Positions 22,901-30,486 of a DNA stretch of 64,000 nucleotides are shown here, piece after piece. Each line of letters opens with the position of its first letter. Position 1 is the first letter of the stretch. Under the pieces are notes generated by a model, which saw only the letters and a list, made by a program, of their open reading frames with translations, was not told the DNA's origin and did not search any database. This DNA comes from Archangium minus. Lineage in GTDB: Bacteria; Myxococcota; Myxococcia; Myxococcales; Myxococcaceae. The DNA is taken from assembly GCF_044360475.1 (NCBI RefSeq), contig NZ_CP043494.1:5952001-6016000 (forward strand). The letters are read 5' to 3'. Position numbers and translations under genes: made by a program.

Positions 22901-24787
22901 GTGCACGCGGAGGGCATCACGTTCTCCGATGCGCTGCTGCTCTCCGAGGGCGAGCCGCGCACGGTGCAGCTCGTGTTGCAAGACAAGGGTTCGGGGGGCA
23001 CGGCCTTCCAGCTCTTCAGCCTCGAAGCGGGGCAGGGTGGAGGCGAGCCCTCGTGGAAGCTGCACACCTCGGGCACCTTCCAGGGGGAGGCGCGTGCGGA
23101 GGCGTTCGAGCGGGCGCGGGCGGAGGGCACGCTGGACGCAGTGCGCGCGAGGTGCGGCGAGGAGCTGACGGGCGAGGCCTTCTACGCCACGCATTGGAAA
23201 GCGGGCGAGCATGAGATTGGCCCGAGCTTCCGGCTCATCCGGAGGCTGTGGCGCCGGGACGGCGAGGCGCTGGCGGAGATCGCGGTGCCGGAGATGCCCG
23301 AGCTGGGTGACGGGCGAAGCGCGCTCCCCGTGGGCCCGCTGTTGGCGGAGGCGTGTGTGGTGGAGGCCTGCGGGCAGCTCGTGAAGGTGGCGCTGCCGGC
23401 GGGGGGAGGGGAGCGAGGCGTGTTCATCGGGGTGGGTGTGGATCGGCACGACCAGCGGCACGGAGGAGCAGGGCGGACGCGCTGGTGCCACGTGCGGCTG
23501 CACCCCTCGGAGGATCCAGACTCCCTGCGGGCGGACCTACGCCTGTTGGACGAAGCGGGAGAGGTGGTGGCCGTCTCGGAGGGCATGCGTCTGCGGCGCG
23601 TGAGCGCCCAGGTGTTGCGCCGGGCGGTGGAGGGGCCGAGCAGGGCAACCATAGGGGCTCGGCGCCAGGAGCCGGTCGAGCTGCTACAGCGGATCCGCTC
23701 GGCGAGCGCGGCCGAGAAGCGTGGGCACCTCGAATCCTATCTGTTGCACCAGGCCGCCTCGGTTTCGGGGATGGCTGCGTCAGACATAGATCCCGAGGCC
23801 TCGCTGCGGGAGCTGGGATTGGACTCACTGGGGGCGGTGGACCTCAAGGGGTGGATCCAGAAGGACCTCGGGGTGGACGTGCCGGTGGCGGACCTGCTGC
23901 AGGGACCGAGCCCTCGCCGTCTGGCGGAGCAGCTCGCGCAATCCCTGACACCGATCGCCGCACCCGTGACGGAGAGTCCCAAGCGCACACCGCCCCCCGG
24001 GGATCCGGTTCCGCCGGAGGAGCTCTCCCGATGGTTCCGTCGGAAGCCCGGAGCCACGGGGGCGCGAGTGCGTCTGTTCTGCTTCCCGTTCGGGGGAGCG
24101 GGGGCACTGGTGTACCGCGGCTGGGCGGAGAAGTTGCCCGGCTGGCTCGAGGTCGTCCCGGTCCAACTGCCGGGGCGCGAAGAGCGGCTGAAGGAGCGGT
24201 CCTTCGAGCGCTTCCCGGCGCTGCTGCCGGAGCTGGCGCGGGTGATGCGGCCTTTGCTGGACGAGCCCTTCGCGCTCTTTGGCGCGAGCATGGGAGGAAT
24301 CATCGCCTTCGAGCTGGCGCGGTGGCTGCGGGCGGAGTGGGGGAGAGAGCCGGCGCACCTGTTCATCGCGGCCTCATCCGAGCCACAGGTGCCGAACCCG
24401 CGGCTCGACGAGATGCTGGGGTCGGTGGTGGCCGGAGGCTCGAAGGTGGACGTGGGCCTTCTGCGCCGCTTCAACCTGGTGCCCGAGGCGCTGCTGGCCT
24501 ACCCGGAGATGGTGCAGATGCTGCTGCCCACGATGCAGGCAGACTTCCGGTTGCTGCGAAGCCACAGCTACCGGAACGAAGCGCCCTTCGACTGCCCCAT
24601 CTCGGCCTTCGGAGGCACGAAGGACACGCTGGTGGGCCGCGAGCACCTCGAGGCCTGGGGCCAGCACACGCGGGGAGGGTTCAAGCTCCGGCTCTTCGAG
24701 GGGGAGCACCTGTTCGTGAAGAACGACCCCGGCCCAGTGCAGGCCGCCATCGTCGAGGATCTGTCGAATCGTTTCCTAGCCAGGTAG
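19910..24787 (+). CDS. Type I PKS, terminal module KS-AT-DH-like-ACP-TE (PKS4)
   Basis: This 1625-aa terminal module adds malonyl and releases the chain. An N-terminal docking helix precedes the KS (Cys209). The AT has Ser661 and HAFH at 761 (malonyl). A DH-like region follows. It keeps His967 of HxxxGxxxxP, but the Pro is Ser976, and the expected catalytic Asp aligns with Ala1146. There is no KR. The ACP carries GLDSLG (Ser1306). The last 250 or so residues form an alpha/beta-hydrolase thioesterase with an FPFGGAG start, GASMG (Ser1460), Asp1572 and His1600. That sequence style is closer to stand-alone type II thioesterases than to macrocyclising TEs. The gene is coupled to PKS3 by an ATGA overlap. 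The DH-like domain could be dead or could act as an isomerase or cyclase. Confidence 0.94.
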
Positions 24788-24844
24788 GGGCGTGAGGCGC
24801 ATCGAAAATCCACTTAAATCGCTTCCGCGTAGCTCCTGGTGAGA

Positions 24845-24863
24845 GGCCGTGGTGCTCACGGCC
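24845..24863 (+). promoter_or_regulatory. 7-bp hairpin upstream of the peptide gene
   Basis: GGCCGTG and CACGGCC form a perfect stem around a 5-nt loop. It lies just before the strong ribosome-binding site (gaggag, 24871-24876) of the small peptide gene. There is no T-run, so it is more likely an mRNA-stabilising or processing element than a terminator. Its role is inferred from position only. Confidence 0.4.
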
Positions 24864-24883
24864 CCAAACCGAGGAGCCAGACC

Positions 24884-25060
24884 ATGAAGCGCATCAAGAA
24901 GCAGCAGTCGCAACCCCCCCAGCAGTCGAAGGAGCAGCAGTCTCGGGCTCGAAAGGAGAAACAACTCACCCTCGAGGACCTGGCCTCGGTGACGGGTGGC
25001 CTCGAGCTCGAGCCGTGCAAGGCGGAGGACGGCTGCGGCAACAAGCTCGAGATAGGCTGA
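24884..25060 (+). CDS. Putative RiPP precursor peptide with double-Gly leader
   Basis: This is a 58-aa peptide. The leader is very basic and Gln-rich and ends in LTLEDLASVTGG, with Gly38-Gly39. That resembles the E-L-x-x-V-x-GG leader ends of peptides cut by C39-type peptidases. The predicted core is the 19 residues after GG. It has two Cys spaced by five residues (CKAEDGC) and is rich in Glu and Lys. The ATG at 24884 is chosen because gaggag lies 8 bases upstream; an earlier in-frame start would add a low-complexity extension without a good ribosome-binding site. The gene begins 96 bp after PKS4 on the same strand. No peptidase or transporter is visible nearby, so maturation enzymes would be encoded by the next two genes or elsewhere. 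The precursor role is inferred from the leader and the context. Confidence 0.6.
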   Translation: MKRIKKQQSQPPQQSKEQQSRARKEKQLTLEDLASVTGGLELEPCKAEDGCGNKLEIG

Positions 25061-25121
25061 CACGAGGGCGACTAACGCATCGCGCAGGTCTTGGATGGTG
25101 CTGTCACCTTCACCCTCGCCC

Positions 25122-25155
25122 CGAGAAGGCGGCGCCGCACCGCGCCGCCTTCTCG
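25122..25155 (+). terminator. Very strong 14-bp hairpin between peptide gene and next gene
   Basis: CGAGAAGGCGGCGC pairs perfectly with GCGCCGCCTTCTCG across a 6-nt loop. It lies 62 bp after the peptide stop and 19 bp before the next start codon. There is no T-run after it. It could attenuate transcription so that peptide exceeds downstream enzyme, protect the short mRNA from 3' decay, or hinder translation of the next gene. Confidence 0.6.
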
Positions 25156-25174
25156 CACCCGCTGGTCCACAGTC

Positions 25175-26365
25175 ATGCTCAATGCCGCCCCCCTCTCCAT
25201 TCCTTCCGAGCCCCATCCGGAGTCGCTCCTGCGGCTTCCCCTGGTGCGCCGGATGCTCTCGGATCCCCTGGTGCGCTTCGTGCCACGCGCCATTGATCAA
25301 CGTTGGTACTACGAGCGCATCGTTCCGGTGACCCTGGCGGGCTTCAATCCCTTCCATCGGGCCCTCTTCCTCGCGAACAACTCGGCCCTCTCACGCTGGC
25401 TCGCGGATCCGTACGGCTCCGCCCGGGACTACAACGAGGGAGACCATCTGGTCCGGGAAGTGCTGTTCGCGGAGCACGACTACCTGCACTGCTGGTCCGC
25501 GGCGGTCATCGCCGAGTTGGCCCCGTGGCTCCGGTTCGAGACCGGCCCCATCCTCCGCGACAACCTCGAGGACTTCGTCTTCTGCCAGCTCCTGACGGAG
25601 GCGGCCGCGACGGTGGGACTGGATTACTGGTACCTCTCCACCTTCAACCTCTCCGAGCGGATACCGATCGGAACGACGGTCGTGAACCTCACGGTCAGCT
25701 ATCACGAGCGCCACGTCTCCGAGTACCGCCGGTTCTGCCCGCAGTGGGAGGCGCAGCGACCCGAGTTCTTCACCGACCTCGCCCGCTTCTACTGCTCGGG
25801 CGTCTTCGAGGGCTTCGATGTGAGGGCTCTGCGTAGGAGCCCTCAGCTCCTCAAGTGGCTCTCGCACGAGCTGACGTACGGCGCCACGCAGCGCGAGTAC
25901 ACCCGGCTGTGGCTGTCCTTCCTGGCCGCCGAGGAGATTTCATACGACCCCCGCGAGCTGACCGCGCCCGTCTCCCTCGAGGAGCCCTGGAAGCAGCGTC
26001 TGATGCACGAGCTGGGGCTCGTGCTGTTCGCGAAGATCAAGGAGGACTCCGACAGCGGACTCGTGCTCCGCAACCGGAGCGAGCCTCCCGAGAGCCCGAG
26101 GGAGCGCCGGCCTGACTTCCGCTTCGTGAACGCGAATGTCGTCCCGCTCAAACCGGAGGCCGCTACCTCCCCCCAAAGCCTGCGCTACTACGTCCTCCAG
26201 CGCATCTCGGCGACGGTCTTCGACAGCGTGAGCGGGGAGGTCCGGCTGGCCCTGGGGCGTGCGCTCCGGCGCGAGGATCACGAGGAGGCGCTGCGGCTCA
26301 TCGAGTGGGCGGAGCGCGTTCTCCCCGTGGGAGCCGAGCCCCGAGACCTGTTCGTCCTGAACTAG
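25175..26365 (+). CDS. Hypothetical Glu/His-rich protein, possible metal-dependent enzyme
   Basis: This 396-aa protein is not recognised. It looks soluble and largely helical. A cluster of potential metal ligands is visible: E95, E100-H101 and H105 in the stretch FAEHDYLH, E132, E142, then H177, H180 and E183 in SYHERHVSEY. Ligands spaced along helices like this recall ferritin-like or heme-oxygenase-like diiron folds, but that is only a guess. The ATG at 25175 is preferred because the upstream extension is Arg-rich and lies across the 14-bp hairpin. The gene lies between the double-Gly peptide and the SelO-like gene, with only 32 bp before the latter. A shared role in modifying the peptide is plausible. 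Confidence 0.6.
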   Translation: MLNAAPLSIPSEPHPESLLRLPLVRRMLSDPLVRFVPRAIDQRWYYERIVPVTLAGFNPFHRALFLANNSALSRWLADPYGSARDYNEGDHLVREVLFAEHDYLHCWSAAVIAELAPWLRFETGPILRDNLEDFVFCQLLTEAAATVGLDYWYLSTFNLSERIPIGTTVVNLTVSYHERHVSEYRRFCPQWEAQRPEFFTDLARFYCSGVFEGFDVRALRRSPQLLKWLSHELTYGATQREYTRLWLSFLAAEEISYDPRELTAPVSLEEPWKQRLMHELGLVLFAKIKEDSDSGLVLRNRSEPPESPRERRPDFRFVNANVVPLKPEAATSPQSLRYYVLQRISATVFDSVSGEVRLALGRALRREDHEEALRLIEWAERVLPVGAEPRDLFVLN

Positions 26366-26397
26366 CGAGGAACCAGGAGCACACGGAGGAGTCGACC

Positions 26398-27909
26398 ATG
26401 TCCCCGACCCGCGAGCATCCACCGAGCCACCCGACGGATCCTTGGGCGGTCCCTGTTCCGGTCTCGCCCGCCGGGTTCACCGCGTTGCACGCGAGCCATG
26501 CCAGGTACGCCGTCCAGGTCGACCTGGGACGCATCGGCTCCTTCGGGTTCTCGACACGGCCCGAGCACGAAGCGGAGCTCTTGTACGCGGACCTCCAGAC
26601 CAACGCAGACGTCAACATCTCCCACCGGCTGGGGTCGGGCCGAGCGGGCTTCTACTCCGGCAAGTACCTGAAGGGCGTGGGCCGTACCCTGCTCGCGGCG
26701 AACTGGCACCACCCGACGGATCGCTACCACAGCAGCGGGCACCTGTTTCCCTCCGCCGCCGCGAGGGAGTACCTGGTGAGCCGTTACCTGGAGGCGCTAG
26801 GAGCGGGTGACGCCCTCGCCCCGTGCGAGGGCCTGCTCCTGGCCCCGCTGCCATCGGAAGCCGAGCGCTACGTCGAGTCGAGCTTTCCAGGCCGTGACCT
26901 CAGCCAGCTCGCCCCGGCGGACCGGCGACTCCAGGCCATCTCGGTCAAGGCAGCGGGGTTCGCGCGCCTGTCCAACTTCGCCTGGGCGTTCTCACAGTGG
27001 CGGGGAGGCGCTCCGTCCGTGGTCGAGTTGTTCCTGCGGATGGCCCGCTACCTCGGGGACCCCACCCAGCCCGAGGTGCGCCCGAGCGACGTCACCCCCG
27101 AGGCGCTCGCGCAACGCCTGGAGGGCGCCATCGAGCGGCTGGTCCTCCACTTCGAGCGGTACTTCCAGGCCGGCGTTTACTGGGGCTCCTTCCACAACAA
27201 CTTCACCGCGGATGGCCGCTTCCTCGACCTGGAGACGCCCATCGTCTTTGGAGGGCCCTTCATCGGAATCGTCGCTGCTCGGGGCAAGCTGCCCGAGTCG
27301 GTGGACCTGGCGGGTTGCCGGACCTTCGTCGGATGCGAGGTGCTGGAATGCCTGCGACAGTTCCGTACGTTCCTCGCCTTCCTGATCGACCGCCTGGAGT
27401 GGCTGGGCCGGAATGACTGGAACGGGGGCGAGCTGGAACGTCGCTTCCTCTGGGACACGGCCGAGGCCCTGCGCGCGCGGTTTCCGTCCTCGTACTGGCT
27501 CCATGACGTGGGAGCGCTCGGAGAGAAGCTGACCGGTGCGCTCACCGCGACGCTCGCGCTGCCGCGGAAGGCCACGGTGGAGCTGAGCGCATTGGTGGAG
27601 GCACAGTGCCGCGTGATGCTGAACCTGGAGCCCCGGCACACGGGGACGGTCAGGCTCGTGCCGGTGGAGATGCCACTGGCCAATCCAGAGCCGACGTTCC
27701 AGGTGGTGGTCGGCGTTCCCCGCTTCCTCGAGGGCCTCGTGGGTCAGACGCGTGCAGGCCGGATCTTCAACGAGGCGCTCAGCCTGGTGGATGGAGCCGA
27801 GAATGTCGCCACGGCCCTCCACAGGCTCCGCGAAGCCGAGAAGGGTGTCAGACGACTCGTGGAGCTCACGACTGCTGGCAGGGCGGCCAGGTGCGACTTC
27901 CTGGAGTGA
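26398..27909 (+). CDS. Divergent SelO/YdiU-like pseudokinase-fold protein
   Basis: This 503-aa protein has a pattern of motifs matching the SelO (YdiU) protein AMPylase family as I remember it. The matches are K92 in YLKGVG (SelO: HLKGAG), E124 in AAREYL (SelO: IRESL), a VKAAGFARLSNF stretch at 183-194 (SelO: MRVAPSHLRFGHF), and H266-N267-N268 followed by D277 in FLDLETP (SelO: NTDN then LDYGP). Overall similarity is low, so it may be a new branch. SelO transfers AMP from ATP onto hydroxyl residues; whether this one is active is unknown. The start at ATG 26398 has ggaggag 7 bases upstream. It is the last gene of the plus-strand run and stops 6 bp from a convergent gene. Confidence 0.55.
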   Translation: MSPTREHPPSHPTDPWAVPVPVSPAGFTALHASHARYAVQVDLGRIGSFGFSTRPEHEAELLYADLQTNADVNISHRLGSGRAGFYSGKYLKGVGRTLLAANWHHPTDRYHSSGHLFPSAAAREYLVSRYLEALGAGDALAPCEGLLLAPLPSEAERYVESSFPGRDLSQLAPADRRLQAISVKAAGFARLSNFAWAFSQWRGGAPSVVELFLRMARYLGDPTQPEVRPSDVTPEALAQRLEGAIERLVLHFERYFQAGVYWGSFHNNFTADGRFLDLETPIVFGGPFIGIVAARGKLPESVDLAGCRTFVGCEVLECLRQFRTFLAFLIDRLEWLGRNDWNGGELERRFLWDTAEALRARFPSSYWLHDVGALGEKLTGALTATLALPRKATVELSALVEAQCRVMLNLEPRHTGTVRLVPVEMPLANPEPTFQVVVGVPRFLEGLVGQTRAGRIFNEALSLVDGAENVATALHRLREAEKGVRRLVELTTAGRAARCDFLE

Positions 27910-27915
27910 CCGATC

Positions 27916-28188
27916 CTACTCGCAGTCCACGGAGATCCGACTGTAGTTGCTCGTCTTGCCCCAAGAGGCGAAGGCGCCGCAATGACAGCCCCAGCCGCCA
28001 ATCTGCGTGGTGTACGTGGCGTCGCTGAAATACATCGTGTAGTAGTCGCCACCCGAGCAGTCCGGAATGGCATCCTGACGAGTCTCCAGGTTGGATGACT
28101 CCTGAGTGGTCTCGTCGGCGACGCCACCGCAGCCAACCATCAGACCCATCGTCAACGACAACCCCGCAGCCCACATCGCATTCTTCAT
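27916..28188 (-). CDS. Small secreted lipoprotein, Tyr/Cys-rich
   Basis: This 90-aa protein starts with a signal peptide ending in the lipobox LMVGC, so it should be lipid-anchored. The mature part is short and rich in Tyr, Ser and Gly. It contains YYTMYFSDATYTTQIG followed by a GCHCG pair and a Cys near the C-terminus. Tyr-rich 'YxSD...VG' peptides of similar size occur in other proteobacteria as uncharacterised secreted proteins. The start is set by GGAGGA 8 bases upstream. A longer in-frame reading upstream has no signal sequence and is rejected. It is convergent with the SelO-like gene. Function unknown. Confidence 0.7.
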   Translation of the reverse strand: MKNAMWAAGLSLTMGLMVGCGGVADETTQESSNLETRQDAIPDCSGGDYYTMYFSDATYTTQIGGWGCHCGAFASWGKTSNYSRISVDCE

Positions 28189-28272
28189 GTGTCTCCTCCA
28201 GTCAGTACGGCGCTGAGGGGAGGCATGTGAATCCAGAAATTTGAGCAAATCAAATAAATAAGGCGCGCGGCT

Positions 28273-28313
28273 CTGGGCCATTCCCAGCGGCCCGCCCTGC
28301 ATGACCAGGGCGG
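28273..28313 (-). terminator. Paired hairpins between two lipoprotein genes
   Basis: CCGCCCTG (28292-28299) pairs with CAGGGCGG (28306-28313) around a 6-nt loop. A second stem, CTGGG/CCCAG, occupies 28273-28287. On the minus strand an AT-rich stretch (TTATTTATTTG) follows. It would end the 78-aa lipoprotein transcript, and the AT-rich part could also hold the promoter of the next gene. Confidence 0.4.
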
Positions 28314-28360
28314 ACCGCCGAATTCGCAGAACGGCAGGTGTTACATCAGCGTCAATGCGC

Positions 28361-28597
28361 TCATCCGCAGAGGCCGCCGAGATCGTTCTGGCTGCAGTAG
28401 GTGGCACAGGAGCGAGGCGTGCCGAAGCATTCGGTGCCATCGCAACAAAAGAACGTGGTGGAGCGTTGGGTGCGGACGCCCGGCTCAGCCGACTCCACGG
28501 TCGCATCAGACGAGATGTCCTCCTGTCCGTCGGACGTGCCTCCACAGCCCACCAGCAGTCCCGCTGCCATCAGCCCTGCAATGATTGCCGCTCGCAT
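28361..28597 (-). CDS. Small Cys-rich secreted lipoprotein
   Basis: This 78-aa protein has a signal peptide with lipobox LLVGC. A Ser/Asp-rich linker follows, then a C-terminal knot-like region with six Cys (FFCCDGTEC, then three more). The ribosome-binding site AGGAG lies just before the ATG. It sits 172 bp upstream of the other small lipoprotein on the same strand. The even number of mature Cys suggests disulfide bonds outside the cytoplasm. I do not recognise the family, and nothing shows whether it is a toxin, a protease inhibitor or a surface protein. Confidence 0.7.
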   Translation of the reverse strand: MRAAIIAGLMAAGLLVGCGGTSDGQEDISSDATVESAEPGVRTQRSTTFFCCDGTECFGTPRSCATYCSQNDLGGLCG

Positions 28598-28832
28598 GTG
28601 TTTCTCCTGGTCTTGACAGCTTTTTCAGCCTTTCCAGGCTATCCCTGCCCGTAGAGAAAGGGCAAGCAATGTTTCCTTCCTCCGGCGGAGGCGAGCGAGG
28701 TAGGGCGCGGCTTGCCCCGATACGTGGAGCGGGCGCGAGCTCATCGTGGGAGCGGTGATCGTCGCGGGCGTGGTGGATGTGTTCGTGAATGGGAAAAACT
28801 TCGACGCGCTGCAACTGGCCACGCGCACGATG

Positions 28833-29453
28833 CTAAGGCGATTTGCCCTGCTCGAGTGCATGACGGGTCAGTTCGATCAGTTGCGTGCCAGCCGCTGCTA
28901 CATCGAAATCCGGATTGGCCATCCAGGTCTCGACCACGCCGCAGATGGAGGCGGCAAGGAACAGGCTGGCCATTTCCGGATCGACACTCGCCCTAATCTG
29001 CCCGGCGGCAATGCCGGTCCTGACGTGTTGGGCAAGAGTCGCCAGCGTCTTGTCGCGCAGTGCGCCGACTTCGCCCGAGAGCGCCTGTTCCTTGCGCGGA
29101 TCTCTGAGCACGACCTGTGTCAGGAGCAGCCGGGTGGGATCGGCGGTGAGGTGGACGAAAACGGTGCGGATGAGTTCGAGCAGCGCGGGCAACCCCGAGA
29201 GGCGGTCCTCGATGGGAACCGTCTTCTCGAATTCAATGGTTGCGTAGGAGGCCAGGGCCTTGAGGTACTGTTCCTTGGACCCGAAGTGATGGGCGGGAAG
29301 GCCGCGGCTGTAGCCGGCGGTCTTGCCCACATCGGCCAGGGTGAGCTTCTCGATGCCCTGCTCCGCCACCAGCCGAAGGCCGGCTGCCAACATGCGTTGT
29401 TCGGACTCGTCCCGCCGCTCTTCCTGTGTCCGCCTCGGCCGTGTCCCGCTCAT
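28833..29453 (-). CDS. TetR-family transcriptional regulator
   Basis: This 206-aa protein has an N-terminal TetR helix-turn-helix (about 20-65, with LTLADVGKTAGYSRGLPAHHF) and a ligand-binding C-terminal domain. It lies 36 bp downstream of the quinone oxidoreductase gene on the same strand, so the two probably form an autoregulated operon. The likely operator is the 23-bp dyad at 30464-30486 in front of the oxidoreductase. The ligand is unknown; regulators in this arrangement often sense a small electrophile or quinone that the enzyme consumes. Confidence 0.88.
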   Translation of the reverse strand: MSGTRPRRTQEERRDESEQRMLAAGLRLVAEQGIEKLTLADVGKTAGYSRGLPAHHFGSKEQYLKALASYATIEFEKTVPIEDRLSGLPALLELIRTVFVHLTADPTRLLLTQVVLRDPRKEQALSGEVGALRDKTLATLAQHVRTGIAAGQIRASVDPEMASLFLAASICGVVETWMANPDFDVAAAGTQLIELTRHALEQGKSP

Positions 29454-29489
29454 CGTTGCTCCTTGCCTGCCGGCCGGCGGACTGCCGAT

Positions 29490-30428
29490 TCACGGCTCGA
29501 GCACGATCTTACCAAAGGCGTCCCCGCCTTCGAGTGCCAAATGGGCCTTTGCGGCCTCGGTGAGGCGGAACACGGGGCCCACCACCGGAACGAGCGCTCC
29601 CCGAACGGCATCGGCAAAGATGGCGCGCGCGGCCGCACCCGCTTCGCCAGCAGGCACGGAGTTCAGGCTGAACGTCGAGAAAGTGAGTGAGTTGAAGAAC
29701 GTCTGGACGAGCGCCATGCCGAACTCCGGCGGGGGAAAGCCGGCGGCCCCACCATTCAGCACGTAACGACCATTGGGCGCGAGCCTGCCGAGCAACGCCG
29801 GAACCGCAGCCCCGCCTACGGGGTCGATGACGGCATCGAATGGACCGGCCGGTTCGGTTTCGCGGTCGCGCCTCACGATGTTCTGGATGCCGAGCTCGGC
29901 AAGTCGGTCCGCCGCGGTCGACCGCGTGACCGCCGTAACGGTGGCGCCCAGTTGCAGCGCCATCTTCACGGCAAGAAGTCCAATCCCGCCACTGGCGCCG
30001 CGCACCAGCACATGTTCGCCCGGCCGAACCTGCGCCCGGCGAAGACTGAAATGCGCTACCAGCGCGTTGACGCCCAACGCCACCGCATTTCGGGCCGACA
30101 GAGGGTCGGGCAGTGCGACCAGGCCCGCGGCGTCCGCCACGAACTGTTCGGCGTAGCCCCCGCTGCCCTGGGCAAAGACGCGCTGGCCAATGAGTCCGCG
30201 ATCCACGCCCTCGCCGACCTTCTGCACACGTCCGGCAACTTCCACGCCCGGGATGAACCCGGGCTCGGAGAACCCGAACTCGCCCCTGCGCTGCAGGATA
30301 TCGACCAGCCCTACGCCTGCGGCTTCAACCGCTATGACCACCTGCCCGTGCCGAGGCTCGGGGTCGGGACGCTCCACCACGGCGAGCTGGTCTGCAGGAC
30401 CGAATGCTTCGACAACGACTGCTTTCAT
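29490..30428 (-). CDS. NADPH:quinone oxidoreductase-like MDR protein
   Basis: This 312-aa medium-chain dehydrogenase/reductase has a GroES-like N-terminal half with PGVEVAGRV near 60. Its Rossmann half has the nucleotide-binding motif GASGGIGLLAV near 145. The Zn-ligand Cys/His pattern of alcohol dehydrogenases is absent, which fits the quinone oxidoreductase (zeta-crystallin) subgroup. The length is normal. It is the first gene of a two-gene operon with the TetR regulator. The natural substrate cannot be told from sequence. Confidence 0.88.
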   Translation of the reverse strand: MKAVVVEAFGPADQLAVVERPDPEPRHGQVVIAVEAAGVGLVDILQRRGEFGFSEPGFIPGVEVAGRVQKVGEGVDRGLIGQRVFAQGSGGYAEQFVADAAGLVALPDPLSARNAVALGVNALVAHFSLRRAQVRPGEHVLVRGASGGIGLLAVKMALQLGATVTAVTRSTAADRLAELGIQNIVRRDRETEPAGPFDAVIDPVGGAAVPALLGRLAPNGRYVLNGGAAGFPPPEFGMALVQTFFNSLTFSTFSLNSVPAGEAGAAARAIFADAVRGALVPVVGPVFRLTEAAKAHLALEGGDAFGKIVLEP

Positions 30429-30457
30429 GACGATCTCCCATCAAAGGACAGCCGGCA

Positions 30458-30486
30458 TTTATAACTTGCTTGCTCGATAAGCAAGT
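30458..30486 (-). promoter_or_regulatory. Promoter and TetR-type operator of the oxidoreductase operon
   Basis: ACTTGCTT and AAGCAAGT form a perfect 8-bp inverted repeat with a 7-bp centre (30464-30486). A TATAAA -10-like hexamer on the minus strand (30458-30463) touches its edge. A bound regulator would block this promoter. No ideal -35 is present; TTGCTT inside the dyad is the best candidate. Confidence 0.6.

Noticed and set aside
28189..28545. Longer version of the small Tyr/Cys-rich lipoprotein
   Set aside because: The extension lacks a signal peptide and overlaps the next gene; a GGAGGA site fixes the internal ATG.
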